48,552 bases of DNA from Planosporangium mesophilum (GTDB taxonomy: Bacteria > Actinomycetota > Actinomycetes > Mycobacteriales > Micromonosporaceae), in NCBI RefSeq assembly GCF_016863255.1, contig NZ_BOON01000023.1:1-48552 (forward strand), written 5' to 3'. Below are positions 14,678 through 23,366 of the stretch, in pieces. The notes under the pieces were generated by a model. That model did not search any database, was not told the DNA's origin, and was given only the letters and a program-made list of their open reading frames with translations. The translations under genes were made by a program, and so were the position numbers. Each line of letters starts with the position of its first letter. The stretch's first letter is position 1.

Positions 14678-15432
14678 AACAACGCCACCAGGCCATCGTC
14701 GAGGCGCTCCAGGCCCACGGTCGGGTGACCGTAGCCGAGCTGAGCGCCCGGGCCGGCGTGTCGGAGATGACCATCCGCCGCGACCTCGAGCTGCTCGAGC
14801 GCGAGGGGCTGCTCCAGCGGGTGCACGGCGGTGCGGTCAGCACCGTCTCCGGCAGCTACGAGCCCCCGTTCGGGGTCCGCGCCCGCCTGCGCTCGGAGGA
14901 GAAGGCGCGCATCGGTACCGCTGCGGCCGCACTGATCGGCGCGAACGAGACGGTGGTCATCGACGCGGGTACGACCGCGCTGGCCGTCGCGCACGCGCTG
15001 CGGGGCCGCCGGCAGTTGACCGTGTGCGCGCTGAGCGTGCCGGCCGCCGCCGCGCTCGGCGACGAGCCGGGCATCCGGCTGATCGCCGCCGGCGGCGACG
15101 TGCGCCAGGGCGAGCAGGCCTTCGTGGGCCCGCTGGCCGAACGGATCTTCGACGACTTCCGCTTCGACACCCTTGTCCTGTCGGTCGGCGGCGTCGACGC
15201 GGAGCACGGGCTGACCGACTTCAACCCCGACGACGTACGCCTCAAGCGCGCCGCCGTCGCGGGCTCCCGCCGCCGCATCGTGGTGGCCGACTCGGCCAAG
15301 CTGGGTCGGGCGACCTTCGCCCGGATCGGCCCGACCCAGCTCGCCGACGTCCTCGTCACCGACGAGGGTGCGAGCGAGGACCAGGTGACGGCGCTGCACG
15401 CGGCGGGCGTCAACGTGGTGATCGCGGCATGA
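14668..15432 (+). CDS. DeoR/GlpR-family transcriptional regulator
   Basis: 254 aa. Residues about 1-57 are the DeoR HTH (RVTVAELSARAGVSEMTIRRDLELLE, shown here by its ends RVTVAEL and RRDLELLE), followed by the wing VHGGAV. The C-terminal domain is the sugar-phosphate sensing fold (IDAGTTALAVAHAL, FVGPLAERIF, SVGGVD, VADSAKLGR). Such proteins repress sugar catabolic operons and are released by phosphorylated sugars. It leads an operon with a HAD phosphatase and an MFS sugar permease through 4-bp overlaps. The GTG at 14668 is probably leaderless. Confidence 0.93.
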   Translation: MTVQQRHQAIVEALQAHGRVTVAELSARAGVSEMTIRRDLELLEREGLLQRVHGGAVSTVSGSYEPPFGVRARLRSEEKARIGTAAAALIGANETVVIDAGTTALAVAHALRGRRQLTVCALSVPAAAALGDEPGIRLIAAGGDVRQGEQAFVGPLAERIFDDFRFDTLVLSVGGVDAEHGLTDFNPDDVRLKRAAVAGSRRRIVVADSAKLGRATFARIGPTQLADVLVTDEGASEDQVTALHAAGVNVVIAA

Positions 15433-15992
15433 TCGTCTTCGACTTCTGCGGCGTGCTCGGCGAGTGGCCGACACCGGCGGACCGGGCGGGGCTGGAGCGG
15501 CTCGCCGGCCGGGCGGGCGAGGAGTTCTGGGCCGACTACTGGTGCCACCGGCCGCCGTACGACATCGGGGCGCTCACCGACGAGGAGTATTGGGCCCGGG
15601 TGGCACCCGCCGCCTCGGTGTCCGCGCTGGTCGAGGCGGACACCGCCGCGTGGGTACGGCTGCGGCCGGAGGCCCTGACGCTGGTGGACCAGTTGCCCGG
15701 GCCGAAGGCGATCCTGTCCAACGCGCCGGCGCGGCTCGCCCACGCGATCGACACCGCGCCGTGGGCCGGACGCTTCGCCCACCGGGTGTTCAGCGCCGAC
15801 GTCGGTGTGGCGAAGCCGCACGCGCGGGCGTACCGGGCGCTGTGTGAGCGGCTGGGTACCGCGCCCGACGAGATCGTGTTCGTCGACGACCGGCTGGAGA
15901 ACGTCGTCGCCGCCGAGGCGGAGGGCCTGCGCGCCGTCCACTTCACCGACTTCCCGACGCTGAAGACGGCCCTGCGGACGGTGCTGCGGTGA
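15429..15992 (+). CDS. HAD-superfamily hydrolase (YihX-like phosphatase)
   Basis: 187 aa. Motif I is IVFDFCGVLG, with the nucleophile aspartate but Cys instead of a second aspartate, as in YihX-type sugar phosphatases where this site also varies. Motif II is ILSNAP, motif III the lysine in VAKPHARAY, motif IV FVDDRLENV. The small cap is of the HAD-IA type. It probably dephosphorylates a sugar phosphate. Its ATG overlaps the DeoR stop (ATGA, 15429-15432), and its TGA overlaps the GTG of the permease, so three genes are translated together. Confidence 0.9.
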   Translation: MIVFDFCGVLGEWPTPADRAGLERLAGRAGEEFWADYWCHRPPYDIGALTDEEYWARVAPAASVSALVEADTAAWVRLRPEALTLVDQLPGPKAILSNAPARLAHAIDTAPWAGRFAHRVFSADVGVAKPHARAYRALCERLGTAPDEIVFVDDRLENVVAAEAEGLRAVHFTDFPTLKTALRTVLR

Positions 15993-17176
15993 CAGGCGTG
16001 GCCGTGCCGCCGGTCGCGCCGCCCCGGCTGCGGCCGCTCGCCGTCGTGGGCGCTGTCGCGGCGTTCGCGCTGATCGGGGTGCAGCAGGCGCTGTACGGGC
16101 CGGCGATCCCGGCGCTGCGCGAGGTACACCAGATCTCGGCCGCCACCGCCGGCGCCGCGCTCAGCGTGCACTTCGCCGGCGCCATCGCCGGGGTCCTCGC
16201 GCTGCCGCTGGCCCGCCGGCTCGGCGTACCGGACGGCCTTTTCCTGGCCGGGTCGCTGGCGCTCATCGCGGCCGGCTGCGTCGCGTTCGTGTTCGCGCCG
16301 GCCTGGCCGGCGGCCCTGGTCGCGGTCTTCGTCGCGGGCGTCGGGTTCGGCGGCGTCGACGGCGGGGTCAACCAGGTCTTCACCGAGGTGTACGCCGACG
16401 GCGGCCACGGCATGCTCAACCTGCTGCACGGATGCTTCGGGGTCGGCGCCATCGCCGGCCCGGTCGCGGTCGGCGTGCTGGCCGGTCGCGCCCCGGCCGG
16501 TTATGCGGCGGCGTTCGCCGGCTGCGCGCTGATCGCCCTGGTGGCTCTGCCGATGCTGCGGGGCGTCGCGGGGACCGGTCGGTCCGCACGAGCGGAGCGG
16601 CCCGAGCCGGCCGAGCGGGCCCGCGGGTCGTCGTGGCGCCGGGCCGGCCTGGTCGGCGCCACCGGGTACGCGTTCATCGCGTTCTTCGTCCTGAACGTGG
16701 GCCTGGAGACCGGCGCCGGCGGTTGGGAGACCACCCACCTGATCGCCATCGGGCTGACCGCGCCGGCGGCGGCCTCCGCCACGTCCGGTTTCTGGCTGGC
16801 CTTCACCGCGGTGCGCTTCGCCGTCGTACCGCTCTGCCGGCGGTACCAGGCCCGCACCATCGTGATCGCGTCCACGGTGCTGACCGTGGTGGCCGGGGTC
16901 GCCACCCTGCTCGACCCGCTGGCGCCCCTGGCGTACGGGCTGCTCGGCGTCGCCGTCGGGCCGCTGTACCCGACCGGCCTGGCCTGGCTGGCCCAGGTAC
17001 GGCCGCAGCTGACCTCGACCGTGGTGGCCGTGTCGATGGTCGGCGGCATCTGGGGCCCCTCGGCCATCGGGCTGGCCGTGGAGGCGTACGGCGCCGGTGC
17101 CGTCGCCTGGGCGATGGTCACGCTCGCCGTCGCCGGTCTGGCCACCGTCGTCGCGATCGACCGGGCGAGACGGTAG
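15989..17176 (+). CDS. MFS transporter, fucose-permease-like
   Basis: 395 aa with about 12 hydrophobic segments and a charged central loop (near residues 193-213). NLLHGCFGVGAIAGP resembles the conserved helix of the FucP sugar:H+ symporter group. With the DeoR regulator and a sugar-phosphatase-like HAD protein upstream, uptake of a monosaccharide or sugar alcohol is the likely role. GTGA overlap with the HAD gene (15989-15992). The operon has no kinase, isomerase or aldolase, so the pathway enzymes must be elsewhere. Confidence 0.9.
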   Translation: MTGVAVPPVAPPRLRPLAVVGAVAAFALIGVQQALYGPAIPALREVHQISAATAGAALSVHFAGAIAGVLALPLARRLGVPDGLFLAGSLALIAAGCVAFVFAPAWPAALVAVFVAGVGFGGVDGGVNQVFTEVYADGGHGMLNLLHGCFGVGAIAGPVAVGVLAGRAPAGYAAAFAGCALIALVALPMLRGVAGTGRSARAERPEPAERARGSSWRRAGLVGATGYAFIAFFVLNVGLETGAGGWETTHLIAIGLTAPAAASATSGFWLAFTAVRFAVVPLCRRYQARTIVIASTVLTVVAGVATLLDPLAPLAYGLLGVAVGPLYPTGLAWLAQVRPQLTSTVVAVSMVGGIWGPSAIGLAVEAYGAGAVAWAMVTLAVAGLATVVAIDRARR

Positions 17177-17276
17177 ACGGTCGGGCGCCGGGGCCGCGAT
17201 GGTGGTCGATGGTATGGGGGCCCCGAGGCTTGCCGGCGGACGCTACGATCGCCGCGTCGACGGGGAGGTACAGACG

Positions 17277-18203
17277 TTGCCCGATCATGAGTACGGCGTG
17301 CTGGCAAGGGGTGTCACACGCCGGTTCGGCTCCGTGGAGGCGCTGCGGGGTCTGGACCTGACCGTCCCGTACGGCCGGGTCACCGCCCTCGTCGGCCCGA
17401 ACGGTGCCGGTAAGACGACGCTGCTGCTGGTGCTGGCGACGCTGCTGCGGCCGGACGCGGGGGAGGTGCGGGTCGCCGGCCTCGACCCGGCTGTCCACCC
17501 GGACCAGGTACGGGCCTCGATGGGCTGGATGCCCGATGTGTTCGGCGTCTACGACCAGCTCACGGTGCGCGAGTACCTGGCGTTCTTCGCCGACGCCTAC
17601 CTGCTGGGCCGGTCCCGGGCCGGCGAGCGGGTCCGGTCGCTGCTCGGCCAGGTCCACCTCGACGAGTACGCCGACCGGCCGGTACACGTACTGTCGCGAG
17701 GCCAGAAACAGCGGCTGGCGCTGGCCCGCGCACTGGTGCACGAGCCGCGGGTCCTGCTGCTCGACGAGCCCGCGTCGGGGCTGGACCCGCGCTCCCGGAT
17801 CGAGCTTCGCGACCTGCTGCGCGGCCTGGCCGAGGCGGGCACCGCGGTGCTCGTGTCCAGCCACATTCTCACCGAGCTGGAGGAGATCGCCGACCGGATC
17901 GTCTTCGTCGCCGACGGCCGCACCGTGGCCGAGCACGAGATCGGCGACCTCGCCGCGCGGACCGCGACCGGCTGGCGGGTACGCGCGACGGACCCGGTGG
18001 CGCTGCACGCCGCGCTGGAACGACACGGGGTGGCCGCCGGCGAGGCCAACGGCTCAGGTACCGAACTCCCGCCGATGTCCGAGGACGAGGCGGCCGATCT
18101 GCTCGCGGCGCTGGTCGCGGAAGGGGTACGCGTGGTGACCTTCGCGCCCATCGGGAGCCACCTGGAGTCGGCCTACCTGGCCATGGCGCAGGAGCGGCGA
18201 TGA
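17277..18203 (+). CDS. ABC transporter ATP-binding protein (exporter type)
   Basis: 308 aa. Walker A GPNGAGKTT, Q-loop region near GWMPDVFG, signature LSRGQKQR, Walker B VLLLDEPASGLDP and the switch histidine in SSHILTELEE are all intact. The C-terminal 100 residues are the extension seen in drug/Na+ exporters of the ABC-2 class. The TTG at 17277 follows GGGGAGG with 8-nt spacing and is the best start, since the ATPase begins 8 residues later. The upstream gap carries TACGAT (17244) as a possible -10 without an obvious -35. Coupled to the permease gene (ATGA overlap). Confidence 0.93.
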   Translation: MPDHEYGVLARGVTRRFGSVEALRGLDLTVPYGRVTALVGPNGAGKTTLLLVLATLLRPDAGEVRVAGLDPAVHPDQVRASMGWMPDVFGVYDQLTVREYLAFFADAYLLGRSRAGERVRSLLGQVHLDEYADRPVHVLSRGQKQRLALARALVHEPRVLLLDEPASGLDPRSRIELRDLLRGLAEAGTAVLVSSHILTELEEIADRIVFVADGRTVAEHEIGDLAARTATGWRVRATDPVALHAALERHGVAAGEANGSGTELPPMSEDEAADLLAALVAEGVRVVTFAPIGSHLESAYLAMAQERR

Positions 18204-19258
18204 CCGGCGGCACGATGACGGACGACCCGACGACCGGTGAGCACCTGAGCGGCGGCCCGACCACAGGCGGTGGCTTGGTGCGCGGGATCGCGCTGGTCAC
18301 CCGCCACGAGTTCCGGGTCCGGCTGCGTACCGGCCGATGGCGGTGGCTGCTCGGCGCCTGGGTGGCGGTGATCGCGGTCTTCACCGGACTGCTGCACAGC
18401 GCGCTGGCCGTCACCGAGACCGAGCCCGGCATACCGCTGTTCGGCGGCCTGATGCTGTTCGTCCTGGCGCTGGTTCTCATCATCAGCCCCGCGCTGACCG
18501 CGCAGTCGATCAACGGCGACCGTGAGCGCGGCACGCTCGCCACACTCCAGGTGACCCGGCTGTCCGCGGCGCAGATCGCGCTCGGCAAGCTCCTCGCCGG
18601 TTGGGGGGTGGGGCTCACGGCGCTGGTGCTGACCGTGCCGTTCGTCGGCTGGGCGATGCTCCAGGGCGGGGTCGGCGGTCTGCGCGCGCTGGTGGTCATG
18701 GTCGTCGTCGCCCTGTTGATCGGCGTGGTGTGCGCGGTCTCCCAGGCGCTGTCGGCGCTGGTCGCCCGCAGCATCACCTCGGCGCTGCTGTCGTACGTCA
18801 CGGTGTTCGCCCTGACCGTCGGCACGCTCGTCGCGTTCGGCCTGGCGTTGCCGTTGACGGCGGAGAAGGTCCAGCAGAGCACCTTCGACGGCCAGGAGTA
18901 CACGACCAGTCGGGTGCGCACCGAGCGGGTCTGGTGGCTGCTCGCGCCCAACCCGTTCGCGGTGCTCGCCGACGCGGCGCCGCGACTTCCCCGGCCGGTC
19001 GACCCCTACACCGGCCAGCCGGAGCCGGTGCCGTTCGACCCGCTGGGCGAGGTCGGGCACGAGGTGCGCCGGCTGCGCGTGCCGTCGACGCCGGGCGGTC
19101 CCGAGGCGCCGGTGCCGGTGCCGGAGACGGAGTCCGGGCCGGTCTGGCCCTACGGGCTCGCGTTCGACCTGCTGCTCGGGGTCGGCGCCGGCTGGTTGAC
19201 CGTACGGCGGTTGCGAACCCCCGCCCGTACCCTCGCGAAGGGGGTCCGGGTCGCCTGA
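18200..19258 (+). CDS. ABC-2 type permease
   Basis: 352 aa. After about 25 polar residues there is a cytoplasmic segment and six hydrophobic segments, with a large polar loop (about 225-312) before the last one. SINGDRERGTLATLQVTRLSAAQI is the conserved elbow after the second membrane helix, typical of ABC-2 permeases next to a single ATPase. It forms the channel for the ATPase encoded just upstream. The exported substrate is unknown. A hairpin begins within a few bases of the stop. Confidence 0.9.
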   Translation: MTGGTMTDDPTTGEHLSGGPTTGGGLVRGIALVTRHEFRVRLRTGRWRWLLGAWVAVIAVFTGLLHSALAVTETEPGIPLFGGLMLFVLALVLIISPALTAQSINGDRERGTLATLQVTRLSAAQIALGKLLAGWGVGLTALVLTVPFVGWAMLQGGVGGLRALVVMVVVALLIGVVCAVSQALSALVARSITSALLSYVTVFALTVGTLVAFGLALPLTAEKVQQSTFDGQEYTTSRVRTERVWWLLAPNPFAVLADAAPRLPRPVDPYTGQPEPVPFDPLGEVGHEVRRLRVPSTPGGPEAPVPVPETESGPVWPYGLAFDLLLGVGAGWLTVRRLRTPARTLAKGVRVA

Positions 19259-19260
19259 GC

Positions 19261-19302
19261 GATCGTGGACACTCGGCCGATCCCGGGGTCGTACGAGTGT
19301 CC
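19261..19302. terminator. Hairpin terminator, decayed relative of the 54-nt element
   Basis: GGACACTCG (19267-19275) and CGAGTGTCC (19294-19302) pair perfectly with an 18-nt loop. The left side, GATCGTGGACACT (19261-19273), differs at only two positions from the GATCGCGGATACT arm at 5065. It begins 2 nt after the ABC permease stop. Confidence 0.6.
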
Positions 19303-19379
19303 AGGACCCGCTGTGATCCGCGCCCAAAGCAGGTCTGATCCGGGCCGCGGCGTCAGACGCGTGTCGCAGGATTGGGCCC

Positions 19380-20597
19380 ATGCGTCTGGAGCCCTACCGT
19401 CACGTCTTCGCCCTTCCCGGAGTGCTGCGACTACTACTGGTCGCGCTGCTGGCTCGGGTGCCGGTGACGGCCGTGGGGATCACGCTCACCCTCCACGTCG
19501 TACTCGATCTCAAGCGGGGATACGCGGCGGCCGGGGCGGTCAGCGCCTTGACGACGATCGGGATGGCGCTCGGCGGGCCGATCCTGGGCAGGTTCGTCGA
19601 CCGGCGCGGGCTGCGGCCGGTGCTGCTGCTGACGACCGTGGCGTCGATGATCTTCTGGGCGGTCGCGCCCGAGCTGCCCTATCCGATGCTGCTGCCGGTA
19701 GCGTTCGTGGGTGGAGCGTTGACGCTCCCGGTGTTCTCGGTGGTCCGGCAGTCACTGGCCGCGCTCGTCCCCGACGAGCACCGCCGCGCGGCGTACTCCA
19801 TCGACTCCATGTCGGTCGAGATCACCTTCATGGTCGGCCCGGCGCTGGCCGTGGTGATTCTGACCAGCACGTCCGCGACCGCCACCATGTGGGGACTCGG
19901 CACGGCCATTGCGCTCGCCGGCATCGGGCTCTACGCGTTCAACCCACCGACGAGGAGCGACGAGGAGCGCGCAGCCGGTACCCCGACCGAACGCCATCGC
20001 GTGCTCAACCCACGACTGGTCACCGTGCTGGCGGCGGTCGCCGGGTCGACGTTCGTGCTCGCCGGCACCGACGTCGGCATCGTCGCCGTGCTCAGGGATT
20101 CGGACCAGGTCAGCTGGACCGGGGTTGTGATCATCGCCTGGTGCGCGGCGTCCCTGGTCGGCGGCTTCGTCTACGGTGCCCTGCCGCGCCCGTGGTCACC
20201 TTTTGTGATCATGGCGCTGCTCGGCCTGCTCACGATGCCGGGTGGGCTCGCCGGCCACTGGCAATGGCTGTGCCTGCTGCTGGTACCGGCCGGCCTCCTG
20301 TGCGCCCCGGCGATGGCGTCCAGTTCGGACATCATCAGCCGGATGGTGCCGGCCCCGGTGCGGGGCGAGGCGATGGGCTGGTACAGCTCGGCGCTCACCA
20401 CCGGCTCCTCGCTGGGCGCGCCGGCGGTTGGGTTCGTCATCGACCGGTTCGGGTCGGCCTGGGGCTTCGTTCTCGCCGGCGCCGGCGGCGCGGTGGTGGC
20501 ACTGTTGGCGCTCCTGGTGACCCAGCGTCGTCCCGGCGCCCCCGCACCGACGCCGGCGCCGCAGGCGTTGGCCGGCGTCGGTGCGGGGGCCCCGTGA
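19380..20597 (+). CDS. MFS transporter
   Basis: 405 aa with about 12 membrane segments. PILGRFVDRRGLRPVLL fits the conserved loop between helices 2 and 3, and GFVIDRFGSAWGF its repeat in the second half, so this is a drug- or metabolite-type MFS exporter. The C-terminal tail is Pro/Ala-rich. The ATG is preceded by GATTGGGCCC without a Shine-Dalgarno site, suggesting a leaderless mRNA. Convergent with the nuclease gene, with 3 bp between the stop codons. No regulator is next to it, so the substrate cannot be inferred. Confidence 0.88.
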   Translation: MRLEPYRHVFALPGVLRLLLVALLARVPVTAVGITLTLHVVLDLKRGYAAAGAVSALTTIGMALGGPILGRFVDRRGLRPVLLLTTVASMIFWAVAPELPYPMLLPVAFVGGALTLPVFSVVRQSLAALVPDEHRRAAYSIDSMSVEITFMVGPALAVVILTSTSATATMWGLGTAIALAGIGLYAFNPPTRSDEERAAGTPTERHRVLNPRLVTVLAAVAGSTFVLAGTDVGIVAVLRDSDQVSWTGVVIIAWCAASLVGGFVYGALPRPWSPFVIMALLGLLTMPGGLAGHWQWLCLLLVPAGLLCAPAMASSSDIISRMVPAPVRGEAMGWYSSALTTGSSLGAPAVGFVIDRFGSAWGFVLAGAGGAVVALLALLVTQRRPGAPAPTPAPQALAGVGAGAP

Positions 20598-20600
20598 TCG

Positions 20601-23072
20601 CTAATCGTCGTTGGTGATCGTCCCGGTGGCGGCCGCGCGGGTGTACCGGATCCGCGAATCGCCGCCGACCACCAGCGCGAACCGCTCGTCGGGCTCGCGG
20701 CGCCGGTCGCCGTTGACCGTCACGGTGAACGTCACGCTCGTCGTACCGGCCTTGACCTGCTGGCAGCCGAACAGCCGCTGGTAGTCCTGACCACCGGCGG
20801 CGGTCTGGTCGAACGTCGACGCGCACAGCAGCCCGGCCTCCGACAGCGGCCGCGACAGCGTCACCGTGAAAGCCAGCGGCCGGGTACCGCTGTTGCCCTC
20901 GGCCACCGACGCGTCCGTTACCGAGACGTACGGCCGCGACCTGAACCGCGCCACCTGCGGGTCGTGGTCGCTCACCCCACGTGCGCCGTCACCGGAGAAG
21001 TCCGCCGGGAAGTCGGCGTTGACGTGCGCGGCCCGTACCTCGATGAAATCGCGGTACAGGTTGTCGTCGACGAACAGGTTGTCCAGCGTCTGCGCCTGCC
21101 CCTGGAACACGTACGAGTACGCGGCCGCCGGGTTGACGCGGGCCAGGTCGTCCCACAGGTTGTGCAGGCCGGCCCGGTACAGCGGGCCCAACTGGTCCGA
21201 CGGGGTGTCGGCGTCGGTACGGGCGATCGGGTCGTCCGGGCGCGGGAACACGTTGAGGTCGCCGCCGTAGACGAACCGGGCATCGGGAGCGGCCGCACGT
21301 ACGGCGTCAGCGATCGCGGCACCGTACGCCGCCTGCTCGGTCCGCTGACCGACCCGGGCGTCCGGGGTGGAGGAGTAGTGGTTGCTCACCGCCCACAGGT
21401 CATAGCCTTCGGAGATCCCCGGTGCCGCCTTCACGAAGAAGTGCGCCACCTGGGGTGCGCGGGTGTAGACGTTGCTGCCGTCCACGCCGGTCGACCGGTC
21501 CACGTCGGTGGGCAGCGCCGCGTTGAGCGCCTTCGGGTTCTGCACGTCGGCGTTGTACGCCAGCCCGGCGGCGCGGTAGCGCACCGTCGGCGACGAGCCG
21601 AGGATCGGGTCGGCCGCCTCCGGCGCCGGCAGCGACAGCCGGTCGGTCCGGTACAGGAACGCCGACGTGATGCCGCGCGCGTCGGCGCCGTTGCGGTCGT
21701 ACGCGGTGTCGTACGCCGGCCCACCCCGTGCGGCGATCGCGAGCGCCAGATCCTGGAGCACGTCCGGCTTCCCGTCGGCGTTGTCTTTCGGCCCGGTGTC
21801 GGCCGTGCCGCAGACGAGAGCGCCGGCTGCGACCGTGCAGATGTCCTGGTCCTCGGCCTCCTGGGTCAGGATCAGGTCCGGCGCCTTCAGGTCGTCGACC
21901 ACCTGGGCCGCGATGCCGTTCAGGTGAGTGGTGTACGCGGCCTCGCTGGCCGGCACGTAGTCGAACGGCGGCCGGACACCGGTACAGCCGGGGTTGCCGG
22001 TGAAGTCGCAGCCGTCGAACGGGTCGTCGCGGTAGTCGTACAGGTTCTCCATGTTGAACGTCGCCACCGCGGCCTGTTCGTCGCGGTCGGCCGCCCGCAC
22101 CGGGTGGTTGGCGGCCGGGTCCGGGCCGGGCGTGAACGCCACCTGCTCGGGCTGGACGCTGTACTTGCTGAAGCCGTAGCTCACCCCGCCGAACGCGTCG
22201 GCGGTCACCGTGTCGAGGTCGCGAGCGGGCGGGAGCAGCGCGGTGTTGTCACCGGCCCCGTTGTTACCAGCCGCCTTGACGCCCTGGCTGCCGATCAGGA
22301 TGCGCTGCCCGTTGCCGTTGTCGAAACGGGTACCGGCCACGTCGTCGAGCGGGTGCGCGTCGCGGAAAACCCTTCTCGCGTACGGGTCGGAGCGGGTGGC
22401 GAGCGGTTCCTCCCGGTCGATCAGCCAGATCTCCGAGTCGGCGGTGGAGGCGAAGACGTCCCGGGCCCCGGTGACGGGGCTGCCCGCCCGGATGCGCATC
22501 CGTTCGCCCTCGTGGCGTTCCCAGTACCGGTCGGCCGCTGCCGAGTCGGCCGGCGGCCGGGTGTCGGTCACCGCGACGGCCGTGTTCACGTCCAGCCCGC
22601 TGGCGAGCACGCTGACCAGCGAGGCGGAAGACAGCTGGGTCTGGTTGAAGTACTCCGACACCCGGGCGCGCAGCACCACCTCGTCGCCGACCGTCGGCGC
22701 GTACCCGCCGACCAGGGTGGTGAACGAGCCCATGAACACGAAGATCCCGTCGGAGCTGGTCGGGTCGCCGTCTCCCGAGCCCAGCCGGCTCTGCAGGAAG
22801 AAGCCGTACTGGTCGGCGCCGGCAGACGTACGGGCCAGGGTCTTCTGGGTGATGACGCCCCGCACCTGGTACAGGCTGCTGCTGGTGGCGTTGCCCGACG
22901 CCGGGGCCAGCGGCGAGCGGTCGGTACCGCCCGTCTCGCTGTCCAGTGTGGAGCCCTGTACCTCTCCGACGGTGAGTACGGTGTCCGCCGCGGCCGCGCC
23001 GCTGACCGGCCCGAGTGCGGATAACGCGGTGGCGGCCACGGCGACCGTGGCCAGGATGTTCGGTAAACGCAT
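20601..23072 (-). CDS. Secreted ExeM/NucH-type endonuclease with C-terminal Calx-beta domain
   Basis: 823 aa. Signal peptide 1-28 (cleavage near GAAAA-D). Residues about 35-170 have an OB-fold-like region (VRGVITQ, GDEVVLRARVSEYF), as in extracellular nucleases of the ExeM/YhcR group. Residues about 338-735 are an endonuclease/exonuclease/phosphatase domain: TFNMENLYD, QEAED, SNHYSST, YGGDLNVFP and GVSDHDPQVA hold the catalytic Asn, Glu, His and Asp residues. The last 80 residues (SVTDASVAEGNSGTRPL to GTITNDD) form a Calx-beta repeat, which binds calcium. The enzyme likely degrades extracellular DNA. The ATG at 23072 follows GGAGGATCG. Confidence 0.93.
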   Translation of the reverse strand: MRLPNILATVAVAATALSALGPVSGAAAADTVLTVGEVQGSTLDSETGGTDRSPLAPASGNATSSSLYQVRGVITQKTLARTSAGADQYGFFLQSRLGSGDGDPTSSDGIFVFMGSFTTLVGGYAPTVGDEVVLRARVSEYFNQTQLSSASLVSVLASGLDVNTAVAVTDTRPPADSAAADRYWERHEGERMRIRAGSPVTGARDVFASTADSEIWLIDREEPLATRSDPYARRVFRDAHPLDDVAGTRFDNGNGQRILIGSQGVKAAGNNGAGDNTALLPPARDLDTVTADAFGGVSYGFSKYSVQPEQVAFTPGPDPAANHPVRAADRDEQAAVATFNMENLYDYRDDPFDGCDFTGNPGCTGVRPPFDYVPASEAAYTTHLNGIAAQVVDDLKAPDLILTQEAEDQDICTVAAGALVCGTADTGPKDNADGKPDVLQDLALAIAARGGPAYDTAYDRNGADARGITSAFLYRTDRLSLPAPEAADPILGSSPTVRYRAAGLAYNADVQNPKALNAALPTDVDRSTGVDGSNVYTRAPQVAHFFVKAAPGISEGYDLWAVSNHYSSTPDARVGQRTEQAAYGAAIADAVRAAAPDARFVYGGDLNVFPRPDDPIARTDADTPSDQLGPLYRAGLHNLWDDLARVNPAAAYSYVFQGQAQTLDNLFVDDNLYRDFIEVRAAHVNADFPADFSGDGARGVSDHDPQVARFRSRPYVSVTDASVAEGNSGTRPLAFTVTLSRPLSEAGLLCASTFDQTAAGGQDYQRLFGCQQVKAGTTSVTFTVTVNGDRRREPDERFALVVGGDSRIRYTRAAATGTITNDD

Positions 23073-23260
23073 CGATCCTCCGACCTCGCTGATGCACCGC
23101 AGAGGTTACGGCCCCGCATTGACGGATGTCTGATCCGCCATCGACGCGAGGGTGAACACGCGGGTCGGGGAAGGGCGCTGTCTCCCCTTCGGGTGAGGGC
23201 GTCGTTTTGGCGAGGGGTGTTGTTTCGTGCAGGAAAACTTTGATCTTCTGTGATCGGACG

Positions 23261-23314
23261 GTCACACGGAGCGCTCGAACGGTGCTAGCGTCAATGACCG
23301 GCGTAAATATTCAC
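23261..23314 (+). promoter_or_regulatory. Candidate promoter and near-palindrome before the vWA gene
   Basis: The 294-bp gap between divergent genes is AT-rich for this genome (23195-23330). GTCACA (23261-23266), 17 bp, GCTAGC (23284-23289) is a possible promoter for the plus-strand gene. Downstream, GTAAATATTCAC (23303-23314) is nearly its own complement (10 of 12 positions) and could bind a regulator. No promoter for the nuclease gene is obvious. Confidence 0.35.
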
Positions 23315-23366
23315 CCGACAGGGGTGCCTCGAACATACGACTCCGCGACCGGAGGGAATCGAGGCG

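Noticed and set aside
20964-23024. 686-codon plus-strand open frame opposite the ExeM-type nuclease
   Set aside because: Complementary to a gene with signal peptide and full catalytic motifs; the frame is low-complexity Arg/Val/Gly and lacks a ribosome-binding site.
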